A stretch of 10,898 bases of DNA from an uncultured Oscillibacter sp. (lineage in GTDB: Bacteria; Bacillota; Clostridia; Oscillospirales; Oscillospiraceae). The notes beneath the pieces were generated by a model. The model had not been told where the DNA came from, ran no database searches, and saw nothing but the letters and a program-made list of their open reading frames with translations. This document shows, one piece after another, positions 1 through 6,754 of the stretch; the stretch's first letter is position 1; each line of letters opens with the position of its first letter. The stretch spans positions 1 to 10,898 of the forward strand of contig CAJTJA010000073.1 in assembly GCA_910576845.1 (NCBI GenBank). Reading direction: 5' to 3'. A program made the position numbers and the translations under genes.

Positions 1-59
1 GCTCCCGGGAAGGGAAGACCGCCGAGAAAGTGAGAGAAGCTATGCGGGAAAACGCATGA
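1..59 (+). CDS. C-terminal end of an unidentified plus-strand protein (partial)
   Basis: The gene enters from the left edge. Reading from base 3 gives 18 residues, SREGKTAEKVREAMRENA, ending at a TGA at 57-59. The charged, alanine-rich helical composition looks like a genuine protein tail. Other frames stop early or run into low-complexity DNA. It is too short to assign a family. It runs in the opposite direction to the recombinase gene and ends about 180 bases before a plus-strand hairpin terminator, which would suit it. It could be host chromosome or the end of a neighbouring mobile element. Confidence is modest because only 57 coding bases are visible. Confidence 0.4.
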   Translation, partial: SREGKTAEKVREAMRENA

Positions 60-76
60 CACAAGGGGTCAAAAAA

Positions 77-97
77 ATTTGCAACAGATTTGCAACA
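77..97. repeat. Tandem 11-bp-period direct repeat, ATTTGCAACA twice
   Basis: ATTTGCAACA occurs at 77-86 and again at 88-97 with one base between. The repeat lies just after the stop codon of the partial plus-strand gene. Short spaced repeats like this can be arm-binding sites for a tyrosine integrase or operator sites. Nothing here decides between those, and chance in an AT-rich stretch is possible. Confidence 0.5.
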
Positions 98-238
98 ACA
101 CGCCCCAAAATGGCCCGAAAATATCCTAAAATATGGGAAATAAGGCGGTTCAAAATTGCCCTGAACAGCAAAGCAAAAACCCCTCAAACCGTTCTGTTAC
201 TGTTCACAGGGACACAAGTTGAACCTACCCCTATATTT

Positions 239-278
239 GGTGAGCGGGCGGCGGAAGCTGCCCGCTCACCTCGTTTTT
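239..278 (+). terminator. Strong rho-independent terminator
   Basis: A perfect 11-bp stem pairs GGTGAGCGGGC (239-249) with GCCCGCTCACC (260-270) around a 10-base loop and is followed by TCGTTTTT. The T tract is on the plus strand, so it best terminates transcription from the left. It ends 7 bases before the stop of the minus-strand recombinase gene and so separates two converging units. In the minus direction the stem lacks a T tract. Confidence 0.8.
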
Positions 279-284
279 CTGTCC

Positions 285-1970
285 CTACGCCAGCAGTTTC
301 AAGCAGTCCTCCATGGAGGGCAGGGTTGCCATCTGCGGCTGGCGCTCACCCGGCTCCATCGGGCTGTCCAGGTTCCCAATGTCCCGGTAGATGATCCGGA
401 CGCTCTGCGCCGCACTGCGGGAATATTTCACGCTGCGCTCCCCAATCTCGATGCGCTGGATGAACAGTCGAGCCAGCTCCGGCGTCAGCTCGTCGATGGT
501 GGTGAACCGCTTGGCCTTCTCAATGAACGCTTCCACGTTGGCGGCGGACGCTTTCAGCTTCTCCAGCCTGTCCTCCTTTTCCGGGATGGCCTCTTGCAGC
601 ATCTTCTGCTCGGCGTTATAATCGGCGGAGAGCATCTGGAACTGCCCGGCGGTGATCCGTTGGAGGACGTGATCCTCATAGAGCCGCTTGAACAGCATAG
701 ACAGCTCCCCATCCCGCTTCCGCATGGCGTCCAGCTCCTTCTGGAGCGTATTCATCTCCCGGCGCAGTTCCTTGCTGTTCTTCTGGTTGATGTACGCCGC
801 GAACTGCCGCTCCTTCATCCTGGCAAAGTGGGTCACCCGCCGGAGGTCATCCAGCACGATCTTGCACAGCTCATCCTCCCGGATATGGTGTGCGGAACAC
901 GCAGCCTTGCCCCGTTTCCCGTAGGTGTAGCACGTGTAATAATACCTCGCCTTTTCCATCGTGCTGGCCCGGTGGAGCACCATGGGCTTGCCGCAGTCCT
1001 CACAGAAGGCCAACCCAGAGAAGATATTCGGCTCATCCATCTGTTTCGGGACGCGCTTCTTGTGCTGGCGCACGTCCTGCACGATGTCCCACTGCTCCTG
1101 GGTGACCAGCGCCGGGTGGGTGTTCTCCACTGTGATCTGCTCACGCTCCGGTCGGCGGATCAGCTTCTTGTTTTTGTAGGAAAGCGAAGTGGATCGCAGT
1201 CCCACCGTATGCCCCAGGTAGACCCGGTTGTCCAGGATGCCCGTCACGCTGCTGCCGCTCCAATCATAGGGCCGGGTGGTGTCCACATGGTTGTGGGACT
1301 TCCCCTCTTTTTGGTAGGCGTAGTTGGCGGGCGTCAGGATCTGCTCGTCCGTCAGGATGCGGGCGATTTGGTTGGGGCCTTTGCCGCTGGCGCACAGGTC
1401 GAAGATGCGCTGCACCACAGGCGCGGTTTCCTCGTTGGGGACGATCTCCTTGCTGTCCGCCGCTTTCCTGCGGTAGCCGTAGGGCGGCCTGCCGCCGAGA
1501 CGCTCACCGCGCTCCGCCTGGAGCTTTTTCACCGCCCGAACCTTTTTGCTGGTATCCTTGGCGTGCAGCTCATTTGCCCAGTTTCGGATGGGATTGAAGT
1601 CGGTGCTGCTCTCCACCAGGGAGTCCACTCCATCATTGATGGCGATGAAGCGGACGCCCTTCGTGGGCAGATAGAGTTCTGTCAGCTGGCCCACCTGCAA
1701 ATACTCGCGGCCCAGGCGGGACATATCCTTGACGATCAACGTGTCCACCTCGTCCGCTTCGATCATCTCAATGACCTTTTTCCAGGAAGGCCGCTCGAAG
1801 TTCGTCCCGCTGTAACCATCGTCCGCCAGGAATATGGCGTTTTCAAAACCATTATCAGCAGCGTATTTCTCCAACAGCAGGCGCTGGTTTATGATCGAAT
1901 TCGAATCGCCCATCCGGGCGTCCTCTTGACTGAGCCGTCCGTAGAGAATCGTATATTTTTGGCTTGCCAT
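285..1970 (-). CDS. Large serine recombinase (TnpX-like, DUF4368 tail)
   Basis: This 561-aa protein is a site-specific recombinase of the large serine family and is expected to excise and integrate the element. The resolvase domain spans about residues 1-150. The likely nucleophile is Ser14 in YGRLSQED, and the conserved arginine motif DMSRLGRE is at 82-89. A recombinase DNA-binding domain follows (about 165-300, with LGGRPPYGY at 158-166). Next comes a zinc ribbon with Cys323, Cys326, Cys347 and Cys358, a lysine/glutamate-rich coiled coil (about 398-485) and a DUF4368-like tail (about 495-535). The start has an AAGGAGG site 11 bases upstream. It is the last gene of the minus-strand mobilisation cluster, the usual place for the recombinase in Tn4451-like elements, although TnpX itself is longer (about 700 aa). 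It appears intact, and a private promoter lies just upstream. Confidence 0.95.
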   Translation of the reverse strand: MASQKYTILYGRLSQEDARMGDSNSIINQRLLLEKYAADNGFENAIFLADDGYSGTNFERPSWKKVIEMIEADEVDTLIVKDMSRLGREYLQVGQLTELYLPTKGVRFIAINDGVDSLVESSTDFNPIRNWANELHAKDTSKKVRAVKKLQAERGERLGGRPPYGYRRKAADSKEIVPNEETAPVVQRIFDLCASGKGPNQIARILTDEQILTPANYAYQKEGKSHNHVDTTRPYDWSGSSVTGILDNRVYLGHTVGLRSTSLSYKNKKLIRRPEREQITVENTHPALVTQEQWDIVQDVRQHKKRVPKQMDEPNIFSGLAFCEDCGKPMVLHRASTMEKARYYYTCYTYGKRGKAACSAHHIREDELCKIVLDDLRRVTHFARMKERQFAAYINQKNSKELRREMNTLQKELDAMRKRDGELSMLFKRLYEDHVLQRITAGQFQMLSADYNAEQKMLQEAIPEKEDRLEKLKASAANVEAFIEKAKRFTTIDELTPELARLFIQRIEIGERSVKYSRSAAQSVRIIYRDIGNLDSPMEPGERQPQMATLPSMEDCLKLLA

Positions 1971-1999
1971 TTTACTGTTTTCCTCCTTTCTGTCAGCAA

Positions 2000-2046
2000 G
2001 CCGGTACGGTAATACACACTATACCGCACCGGCCCGCCGAAGTCTA
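2000..2046 (-). promoter_or_regulatory. Promoter and overlapping imperfect inverted repeat before the recombinase gene
   Basis: On the minus strand a -35-like TAGACT (2041-2046) and a -10-like TATAGT (2018-2023) are exactly 17 bases apart. An imperfect inverted repeat, 11 of 12 positions paired, has arms at 2000-2011 and 2022-2033 around a 10-base spacer. It spans the -10 region and predicted start. This suggests the recombinase gene can be transcribed apart from the upstream mobilisation genes and repressed by a protein binding here, perhaps the recombinase itself. No experimental motif is known to me for this site. Confidence 0.5.
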
Positions 2047-2054
2047 CTGAAACA

Positions 2055-2333
2055 TCATCCGGCGCGGGTATCTTTTTTCAACTCGGCGTCGATGAGTTCC
2101 AGCATTTTGTCTGTGGGTGTGGCGGTGGGGTGGCCGGGGAACACGGAGGAGACGTGGAAGCACTTCCCTCCAATGAGCATCTTCCGTTCGAGGACAAAAC
2201 CTCCCTCGCACTCTGACGTGGCGGTGTCGCGGAAGATCGTGTTCACTCCATCGCCCTCCTGCCGCAGCACGGCGTTCTCCGGGCGGTAACCGCCCAGCAT
2301 CCCGGTTGTCATGTATTCCTGCAACTCGGTCAT
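2055..2333 (-). CDS. Small TnpW-like transposon-encoded protein
   Basis: The protein has 92 aa from the chosen ATG, which has AAAGGAG four bases upstream. An in-frame ATG eight codons earlier lacks as good a site and would overlap the relaxase stop region. The second half (about residues 46-88) has the pattern I associate with the TnpW family of Tn4451-like elements: a short beta-rich segment (FVLERKMLIGGKCFHVSSVF) followed by a helix with TPTDKMLELIDAEL. The N-terminal 45 residues are extra compared with the short TnpW proteins I recall. The role of TnpW is unknown. The gene sits between relaxase and recombinase, 20 bases after the relaxase stop, in the order typical of these elements. The family call is from memory of the pattern and is moderate. 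Confidence 0.65.
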   Translation of the reverse strand: MTELQEYMTTGMLGGYRPENAVLRQEGDGVNTIFRDTATSECEGGFVLERKMLIGGKCFHVSSVFPGHPTATPTDKMLELIDAELKKDTRAG

Positions 2334-2353
2334 AAAACTCCTTTCTCCCTGGT

Positions 2354-3352
2354 TCACAGGGTTGGCCCAAAATCATATCCCTGACTGCCGCTGAACTTCT
2401 GGCCCATGGCCAGCTTCTTCAGCGCTTCACGCCGCCGTTGCTTGCTGTCCGTCCAGGTGGGCGGCGCGGGGAGCTGCCACTCCGCGTCACGCTCCAGGTC
2501 GGCCAGCACCTGGAACCACCCCGCCGCCAGCTCACCCAGCCAGCCCTCGTCCGGCTCCAGCGTAGCGGGACGGAAGCCTGTGGCCTGACGGTAGACGAAC
2601 AGCAACTCCAGGTTTTCCTTGAGGAAAGTTTCATCGTGGAGGCTGCTGTCCCGGCATTTGCGCCCGTTGGGACAGGTGAACGTGATGTGCTTCCGGTTCG
2701 GCTCCCATCTCACCTCGTAGCCCTCCACCTCCATGTTCTCAATGAAACTCTCCCGGTCATCTGCGTACTCCAGCGCCTCGTTGATAGCCTGGATCAGATC
2801 CAGCTTCCAGCTGTCGCCGCGCAGGCCCGCCTGGTACTCGCCGGGCGTCATCCGTTTCTTCTTCGCGTGGGACACGGGAGGCGGCAGTATGCTCAGCTTG
2901 TGGGCGGCACAGATCTTATCGTTGACCCTTCGGTGCTCAATCAAATCGCTGCGGCTCTGGTGGAGCTTACGACCATCCCGGCAGCTGACGCTGTTCACCA
3001 CGAAGTGGTTGTGGAGGTGGCCTGTGTCAACGTGGGTGGCAATCAGCACCTCGAAGTCTGGGAACTGCTGCTGCGCGAATTCCAGACCGATGGCGTTGAC
3101 CTCCTGCGGCGTGATGTTGTCCTCGTCGGAGAAGGACTGGACGAAGTGGTAGTACTGCGTGCCGTCCGTTTTGCGGAACCGCTGCTTGGTCATCTGCATC
3201 TCGATGAGCGCAGACTGTGGGACGCAGTTGTATCCGGATACCAGCCTGTCATCGTCCCAGCGCGTTTTCTTTTCCTGCTCCACATACTCGACCACCCCGC
3301 GCAGGGCCTTGCCGCTCTGCGTCTTGCTGCGGATCGCGGTGAAGGTTGCCAT
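2354..3352 (-). CDS. MOBP-type relaxase / mobilisation nuclease
   Basis: This 332-aa protein should nick the element's oriT and pilot the strand into a recipient through a conjugation pore supplied by another element. It has the relaxase fold signatures in order. A likely catalytic Tyr23 lies in GVVEYVEQEKKT. The histidine triad motif HVDTGHLHNHFVVNSV spans residues 107-122, with His107, His112, His114, His116 and Asn120. The C-terminal part (about 200-330) is less conserved and includes a Trp-rich segment and a basic stretch, KQRRREALKK. It is shorter than many clostridial relaxases, which often exceed 400 aa, but the nuclease core is complete. The ATG overlaps the mobC stop by one base (TGATG), implying translational coupling, and GGGAGGT precedes it. 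It is the second gene of the mobC-relaxase-tnpW-recombinase run. Confidence 0.93.
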   Translation of the reverse strand: MATFTAIRSKTQSGKALRGVVEYVEQEKKTRWDDDRLVSGYNCVPQSALIEMQMTKQRFRKTDGTQYYHFVQSFSDEDNITPQEVNAIGLEFAQQQFPDFEVLIATHVDTGHLHNHFVVNSVSCRDGRKLHQSRSDLIEHRRVNDKICAAHKLSILPPPVSHAKKKRMTPGEYQAGLRGDSWKLDLIQAINEALEYADDRESFIENMEVEGYEVRWEPNRKHITFTCPNGRKCRDSSLHDETFLKENLELLFVYRQATGFRPATLEPDEGWLGELAAGWFQVLADLERDAEWQLPAPPTWTDSKQRRREALKKLAMGQKFSGSQGYDFGPTL

Positions 3353-3666
3353 CAGCGCACCTCCCGAACCAGTGCGCCCAGCGTGTCACACAGCCGGGTG
3401 TACTCGCTGAGCAGATCGTCGCCGCGCAGGACGGTGAGCCGTCCCATGTTTGCCAGCGTGGTCAGTTGGTTGAGATTGCGGCCTTGGGCTTTCATCTCAG
3501 AGAGCAGATCGTCCAGACCATCCACCCGGACGATGTCCTTCCCGAGCGCGCAGGTGGTGAGGTAATCGGTAACGGTCATGCCAGCGGCCCTGGCCCGCTG
3601 TTGGATGGATTTTTTGTCCGCCTGGGTCATCCTGGCGGTGATGATTTCGGTTTTCTTTTTCTGCAT
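3352..3666 (-). CDS. mobC: MobC-family relaxosome accessory protein
   Basis: The protein has 104 aa, starting at an ATG with AAAGGAG four bases upstream. The frame stays open for another 115 codons upstream, but that extension reads through GC-rich hairpins, has no ribosome site and is not protein-like, so it is rejected. The N-terminal half, beginning MQKKKTEIITARMTQADKKS, resembles a ribbon-helix-helix DNA-binding domain. The C-terminal half holds the MobC hallmark GRNLNQLTTLANMGRL (62-77). MobC proteins bind oriT and help the relaxase open the strands around nic. The stop overlaps the relaxase ATG by one base. The non-coding stretch just upstream is the natural place for its binding site. 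Confidence 0.9.
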   Translation of the reverse strand: MQKKKTEIITARMTQADKKSIQQRARAAGMTVTDYLTTCALGKDIVRVDGLDDLLSEMKAQGRNLNQLTTLANMGRLTVLRGDDLLSEYTRLCDTLGALVREVR

Positions 3667-3946
3667 TGATCTCCTTTCTCCCCCTTTAGGGGGCAGGGGG
3701 AGCCGGGGCAGGGCCCCGGCGAGTGCGGGCGGCGTATAGCCGGACGCGATGCTTGCCCCACCCAAGAGGGTGGGCTTCCGCCCCAACGGGGCGCCTCTGC
3801 GATGCCCTAACTGGACGCTCCCACCAACGGCCCACAAAAGCCGAACACCGCGCCTGGGCCGCTCTGCGGGTACATTCTCGCTCTGCACCGCAAGAGCGGA
3901 CACAGCGCCGCACACGGGCCAACGTGGGGCATCACAGGCGGTGCGG
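3667..3946. other. Candidate origin of transfer (oriT): hairpin-rich non-coding region upstream of mobC
   Basis: No credible gene occupies these 280 bases between the ATPase stop and the mobC start. They hold a run of perfect hairpins. These are CCCCC-TTTA-GGGGG (3680-3693); GCCGGGG with CCCCGGC (3702-3708 and 3714-3720); CCCACCC-AAGA-GGGTGGG (3757-3774); CCCC-AAC-GGGG (3781-3791); and CGCTCTGC pairing with GCAAGAGCG through one bulged A (3879-3898). Nic sites of mobilisable elements usually lie next to such repeats, directly upstream of mobC and the relaxase. I infer oriT from position and structure. The nic base is not identified, and part of the region may act as the mobC promoter leader. 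Confidence 0.5.
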
Positions 3947-4987
3947 TCACTGGGCGGAAGGGTCGACAGGGACGATATTTCCGGCCCCAGCGCAATCGGC
4001 ACTATCGGCACGGCGGAGTTCTATGAGCCGCTTCCCGTTGCTCCTGCGTACAACCGCCGTGATCCCAATTCCACTTAGGGCTGCAACGCTTTGCAGAATT
4101 TTGCGGGACACATTTTTCGGCGTGACGCCCTCCGAGCCGTCAGGGTCGATGCGCTGTGCCAGCTCGGTGGGAGTGCCGATAAATCCAGCGCTGCCGCACA
4201 GCAATTCAGAGAGGAGAAAAATGATGCGGTCACCCAACAGCTCTGGCTGCTGGTAACTGTCTGCCGTCACCTCCCACACGTTGTCGGCGTTGCGGCGCAA
4301 TTCCAACTCCCTGTACTCGATGTCGCGCCCGATGCAGGACAGCCGTGCCCTGCCGCTGCCCCGCTGCTCCTCCACCAGCGTGAAGCTGGCATCCACCGCG
4401 CCGCTGATGGCGGTGGTGCCGGAGATGCGGTTGAACACGTCGTCCGCTTTTTCTTTCCGCAGGTGGTGAATGAGCAGGATGGCGATGCCGTGGGCGTCGG
4501 CCAGCTTCTTCAGCGCGGACAGGTCGCGGTAGTCGTTGGCGTAGGTGTTGTCGTAGGTGGTTCCCCGGATCATCTGGAGCGTGTCGATGATGACCAGCGA
4601 TGTGCCCGGATGCTCCGCCAGGAATTGCCGCAGCTGTTCCTCCAGCCCATCCCCCAGGATGCGGCTCTCGGTGCAGAAGTACACGTTGGGCGGCGCGTCC
4701 TCCGTCACATCGAACAGCCGGTTCTGGATGCGCAGCTGGGAGTCCTCCAGGCAGAGGTAGAGCGTCGTGCCCTGCTTCACCGGCAGGCCCCAGACGGGTT
4801 CCCCTTTCGCCACGGTGACGGCCAGCCACAGCGCCAGCCAAGATTTGCCCACCTTGGGCGATCCCGCCAGGATGTGTAGACCCTGGGAGATCAGCGTGTC
4901 CACCACAAAGTTCAGCGGCTGGAGCGGCTTGCTCATCAGCGTCTCGCCGTCGATGGTGGGCAGGCGGTTTGGTCTTGCGTTGTTCAT
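3947..4987 (-). CDS. RepA-like AAA family ATPase / hexameric helicase
   Basis: The 346-aa protein belongs to the RecA-fold ATPases related to the RepA helicase of plasmid RSF1010. Visible motifs are Walker A, AGSPKVGKSW (residues 41-50); Walker B, LVIIDTLQM (131-139), preceded by a glutamate-containing LCLEDS (78-83); the sensor-like LLIHHLRK (171-178); and SGTTAISGAVD (189-199), typical of this family. The C-terminal 90 residues (about 250-345) look like a winged-helix-type domain. In mobilisable elements such proteins probably unwind DNA for replication of the excised circle or of transferred strands. The start has AGGAGG eight bases upstream. It is the first gene of the minus-strand cluster and is divergent from the DUF6076-type gene across a 138-bp control region. 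Confidence 0.88.
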   Translation of the reverse strand: MNNARPNRLPTIDGETLMSKPLQPLNFVVDTLISQGLHILAGSPKVGKSWLALWLAVTVAKGEPVWGLPVKQGTTLYLCLEDSQLRIQNRLFDVTEDAPPNVYFCTESRILGDGLEEQLRQFLAEHPGTSLVIIDTLQMIRGTTYDNTYANDYRDLSALKKLADAHGIAILLIHHLRKEKADDVFNRISGTTAISGAVDASFTLVEEQRGSGRARLSCIGRDIEYRELELRRNADNVWEVTADSYQQPELLGDRIIFLLSELLCGSAGFIGTPTELAQRIDPDGSEGVTPKNVSRKILQSVAALSGIGITAVVRRSNGKRLIELRRADSADCAGAGNIVPVDPSAQ

Positions 4988-5016
4988 TTTAAAAACCTCC
5001 TTTTCTGATTGGGGCT

Positions 5017-5048
5017 TTGAACTTCTGCCCCTGTATGGTACAATACAG
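5017..5048 (+). promoter_or_regulatory. Sigma-A-like promoter with a palindromic operator over the -10 box
   Basis: TTGAAC (5017-5022) and TACAAT (5039-5044) are separated by 16 bases, giving a good vegetative promoter pointing to the DUF6076-type gene about 75 bases downstream. A perfect inverted repeat, CTGTAT (5031-5036) and ATACAG (5043-5048) with a 6-base spacer, covers the -10 box, as expected for a repressor site. The region lies between divergent genes, so the same site could also affect the ATPase gene. A minus-strand promoter (TTCAAC, 16 bases, TATTGT) is possible but weaker. Confidence 0.6.
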
Positions 5049-5125
5049 AAAAAGAATGCCAGTTGAAATAAACAAGTGTTATCCGGGAAAACCGGAAATA
5101 ACGCTTGCAGACAGGGAGGGCGCTT

Positions 5126-6094
5126 ATGAAAACCGATTGCGGAGTGTATGTGACCATCGCACCCGATGGGACGCTAAAAAGAGACCTCGCCGCAGTACGC
5201 GGCAAGATCCCTTTGGAGGATACCACTGTGGAGGATGAGATCATCACATTCTCCGAACTTGATTTTGGCCCATACGCCGAGGTGGTTGACCTCGTCATCA
5301 CCTCCGCCGCGTTCATCCCCCACCAGGGTCGTTTAGAGGATGCGGACATGAATGTGTTCCAGTTCATCCAGGACACCACCATCGACCTGGTAACCACGAT
5401 GGAGCAGGACGCCCCGATGTTCGGGACTTTGACCCGCGCAATGATTGAGGACTGCATCCCGGAGGATGATGGGACGGGGCTTTACGTTTACACCACTACC
5501 GCGCAGATCATCTCCATCCTGACCTCGGTGATGTATCTCCAGTTCGAGGTCAACGATATCCTGAGCGACCTGCGCCACGGTATCCCTATCGACTTCGAGG
5601 GCAGATATGACTATCTGCGTATGCAGGAGCTCACCCAGGTTTTTGAGCCGGACAGCGGTGGGCTGGTCTCCCGCTATTATTTCCGCTCCATATCGGACTA
5701 CTACTATTTTCTGCTGGTGCATTTCATCTCCGGCAAACCAAACGTGGTGCTGTGCGAGTGCTGCGGGCGGTATTTCATCCCGCAGACAAAACGGAAGACG
5801 CTCTACTGTGACCGGGAACTCAAAAACGGCAAGTCCTGCAAGGCGCTTGCCCCCGCGCTGAAGCACAAGTTGGACGCCAGCCGCAAAAAGGTCATTGAGG
5901 AATTTGACCGGGCCAAGCAGCGGATGTACAAGCGGTACGAGAGGACGGAAACCTTTGGGGAGAAACCCGCCAACAAGAATTTGAGCTATAACGAATACTA
6001 CCAGTGGTTAAAGCGGGCAACCGATGCCAGGGATCGGTACTTGGCTGGGACGCTAAGTGAGATGGACGCACTAAAAATTATTGATGTGAAATAG
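5126..6094 (+). CDS. DUF6076-type protein with a cysteine cluster (putative zinc finger)
   Basis: The protein has 322 aa from an ATG with AGGGAGGG five bases upstream. An ATG seven codons earlier lacks a site. I recognise the overall pattern as the clostridial DUF6076 group, whose function is not known. The N-terminal two thirds is acidic and probably helical. Around residues 208-238 is a cysteine cluster, VVLCECCGRYF then TLYCDRELKNGKSC, in which Cys210, Cys213, Cys228 and Cys238 could bind one zinc. This resembles the CGNR-type fingers of DNA-binding regulators. The C-terminus (245-310) is basic and helical, rich in Lys, Arg and Tyr. It has no signal peptide or membrane segment, so it is cytosolic. 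Divergence from the mobilisation cluster and an operator-like palindrome at its promoter suggest a regulatory role, but that is inference. Confidence 0.75.
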   Translation: MKTDCGVYVTIAPDGTLKRDLAAVRGKIPLEDTTVEDEIITFSELDFGPYAEVVDLVITSAAFIPHQGRLEDADMNVFQFIQDTTIDLVTTMEQDAPMFGTLTRAMIEDCIPEDDGTGLYVYTTTAQIISILTSVMYLQFEVNDILSDLRHGIPIDFEGRYDYLRMQELTQVFEPDSGGLVSRYYFRSISDYYYFLLVHFISGKPNVVLCECCGRYFIPQTKRKTLYCDRELKNGKSCKALAPALKHKLDASRKKVIEEFDRAKQRMYKRYERTETFGEKPANKNLSYNEYYQWLKRATDARDRYLAGTLSEMDALKIIDVK

Positions 6095-6145
6095 TGAATT
6101 GCATACGATGGAAAACCAAGTATTTTAATTTGTGCAAGGAGCAGG

Positions 6146-6655
6146 ATGCTTATGGAACGAAGCACAGAGCAATTCATTGAAAATTTATATCGCAAAAATT
6201 ATCACAGGCTCTACGTTCATGCCTGCTCGATATTGGGGCAGAGTTCGGAAGCGGAAGCTGCGGTACAGGAAGCGTTTTTAGCGGCCTGTAAAAAGCCGGA
6301 TAAGTTTATCCGCAGCGAGAGCCATATTGGTTGGCTGAAAAGAGCGGTGGAGAACGAAGCATTACATATTTTGCGGGAGCAAAAGTATTCTGCGGCGCTT
6401 TTTATGTCGATAGAGGAGCTTTCTCCTGGCCAGGAACCAGCAGCTTTGGAGGATAGCAGTTTTGAACTGGTCGAGCTTTGCCAGAGAGCCATTTCCAAAG
6501 AAGATTTTGACTTCTTCATCAGAATTTCCAAGCACGAATCGACATTCCAGGAAGAAGCCGAACGGCAGGGCGTAAGACTGGCAACTTGCTATAAAAGATT
6601 TGAGCGGATTCGAAAAAGGCTGCAGCAAGCATTGGATGATTATTACAAAAAGTAG
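6146..6655 (+). CDS. ECF-type sigma-70 family sigma factor
   Basis: The 169-aa protein has the two domains of extracytoplasmic-function sigma factors. Region 2 covers about residues 10-80, with AEAAVQEAFLAACKK (36-50) and the -10-reading helix HIGWLKRAVENEALHILR (60-77). Region 4 covers about 108-165, with helix-turn-helix EEAERQGVRLATCYKRFERI. It should direct RNA polymerase to a small regulon. Two starts are possible. The ATG used here is only 4 bases from AAGGAG (6136-6141), and a second ATG at 6152 is 10 bases away, so the protein may begin MERSTEQF. Region 4 is divergent from classic ECF members, and the family is common in Firmicutes elements. It is followed after 99 bases by a membrane protein that looks like its anti-sigma partner. 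Confidence 0.88.
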   Translation: MLMERSTEQFIENLYRKNYHRLYVHACSILGQSSEAEAAVQEAFLAACKKPDKFIRSESHIGWLKRAVENEALHILREQKYSAALFMSIEELSPGQEPAALEDSSFELVELCQRAISKEDFDFFIRISKHESTFQEEAERQGVRLATCYKRFERIRKRLQQALDDYYKK

Positions 6656-6754
6656 CCTTTCAAATTGGTGAAACTGCTGAACTTGAAAATTTTTCTGGAG
6701 CGGTGTCGAAAAACGGGCCGCTCGTGGAGTATAGGTTATAAGGGGGACAAAATC

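Noticed and set aside
219..2012. 597-aa open frame on the plus strand
   Set aside because: It is antisense to the serine recombinase gene, has no ribosome site, and its Leu/His/Val-rich composition is typical of reverse reading of a GC-rich gene.
2438..3565. 375-aa open frame on the plus strand
   Set aside because: It is antisense to the relaxase and mobC genes, both of which have clear family motifs. No ribosome site or recognisable domain.
3667..4011. N-terminal extension of the MobC frame (115 extra residues) and overlapping frames on both strands
   Set aside because: The extension reads through GC-rich hairpins, overlaps the ATPase gene end and is Pro/Arg-rich without domain character. 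The internal ATG with AAAGGAG fits MobC family length.
4091..4879. 262-aa open frame on the plus strand
   Set aside because: Antisense to the RepA-like ATPase, which has intact Walker motifs. Composition is that of a shadow frame.
5333..5866. 177-aa open frame on the minus strand
   Set aside because: Antisense to the DUF6076-type gene and without a ribosome site.
6656..6754. ECF-type promoter (TGAAAC at 6668 or GAAC at 6681) before the anti-sigma gene
   Set aside because: No matching -10 element at a usual spacing, and no copy of the same motif upstream of the sigma gene, so autoregulation cannot be supported from motif evidence.
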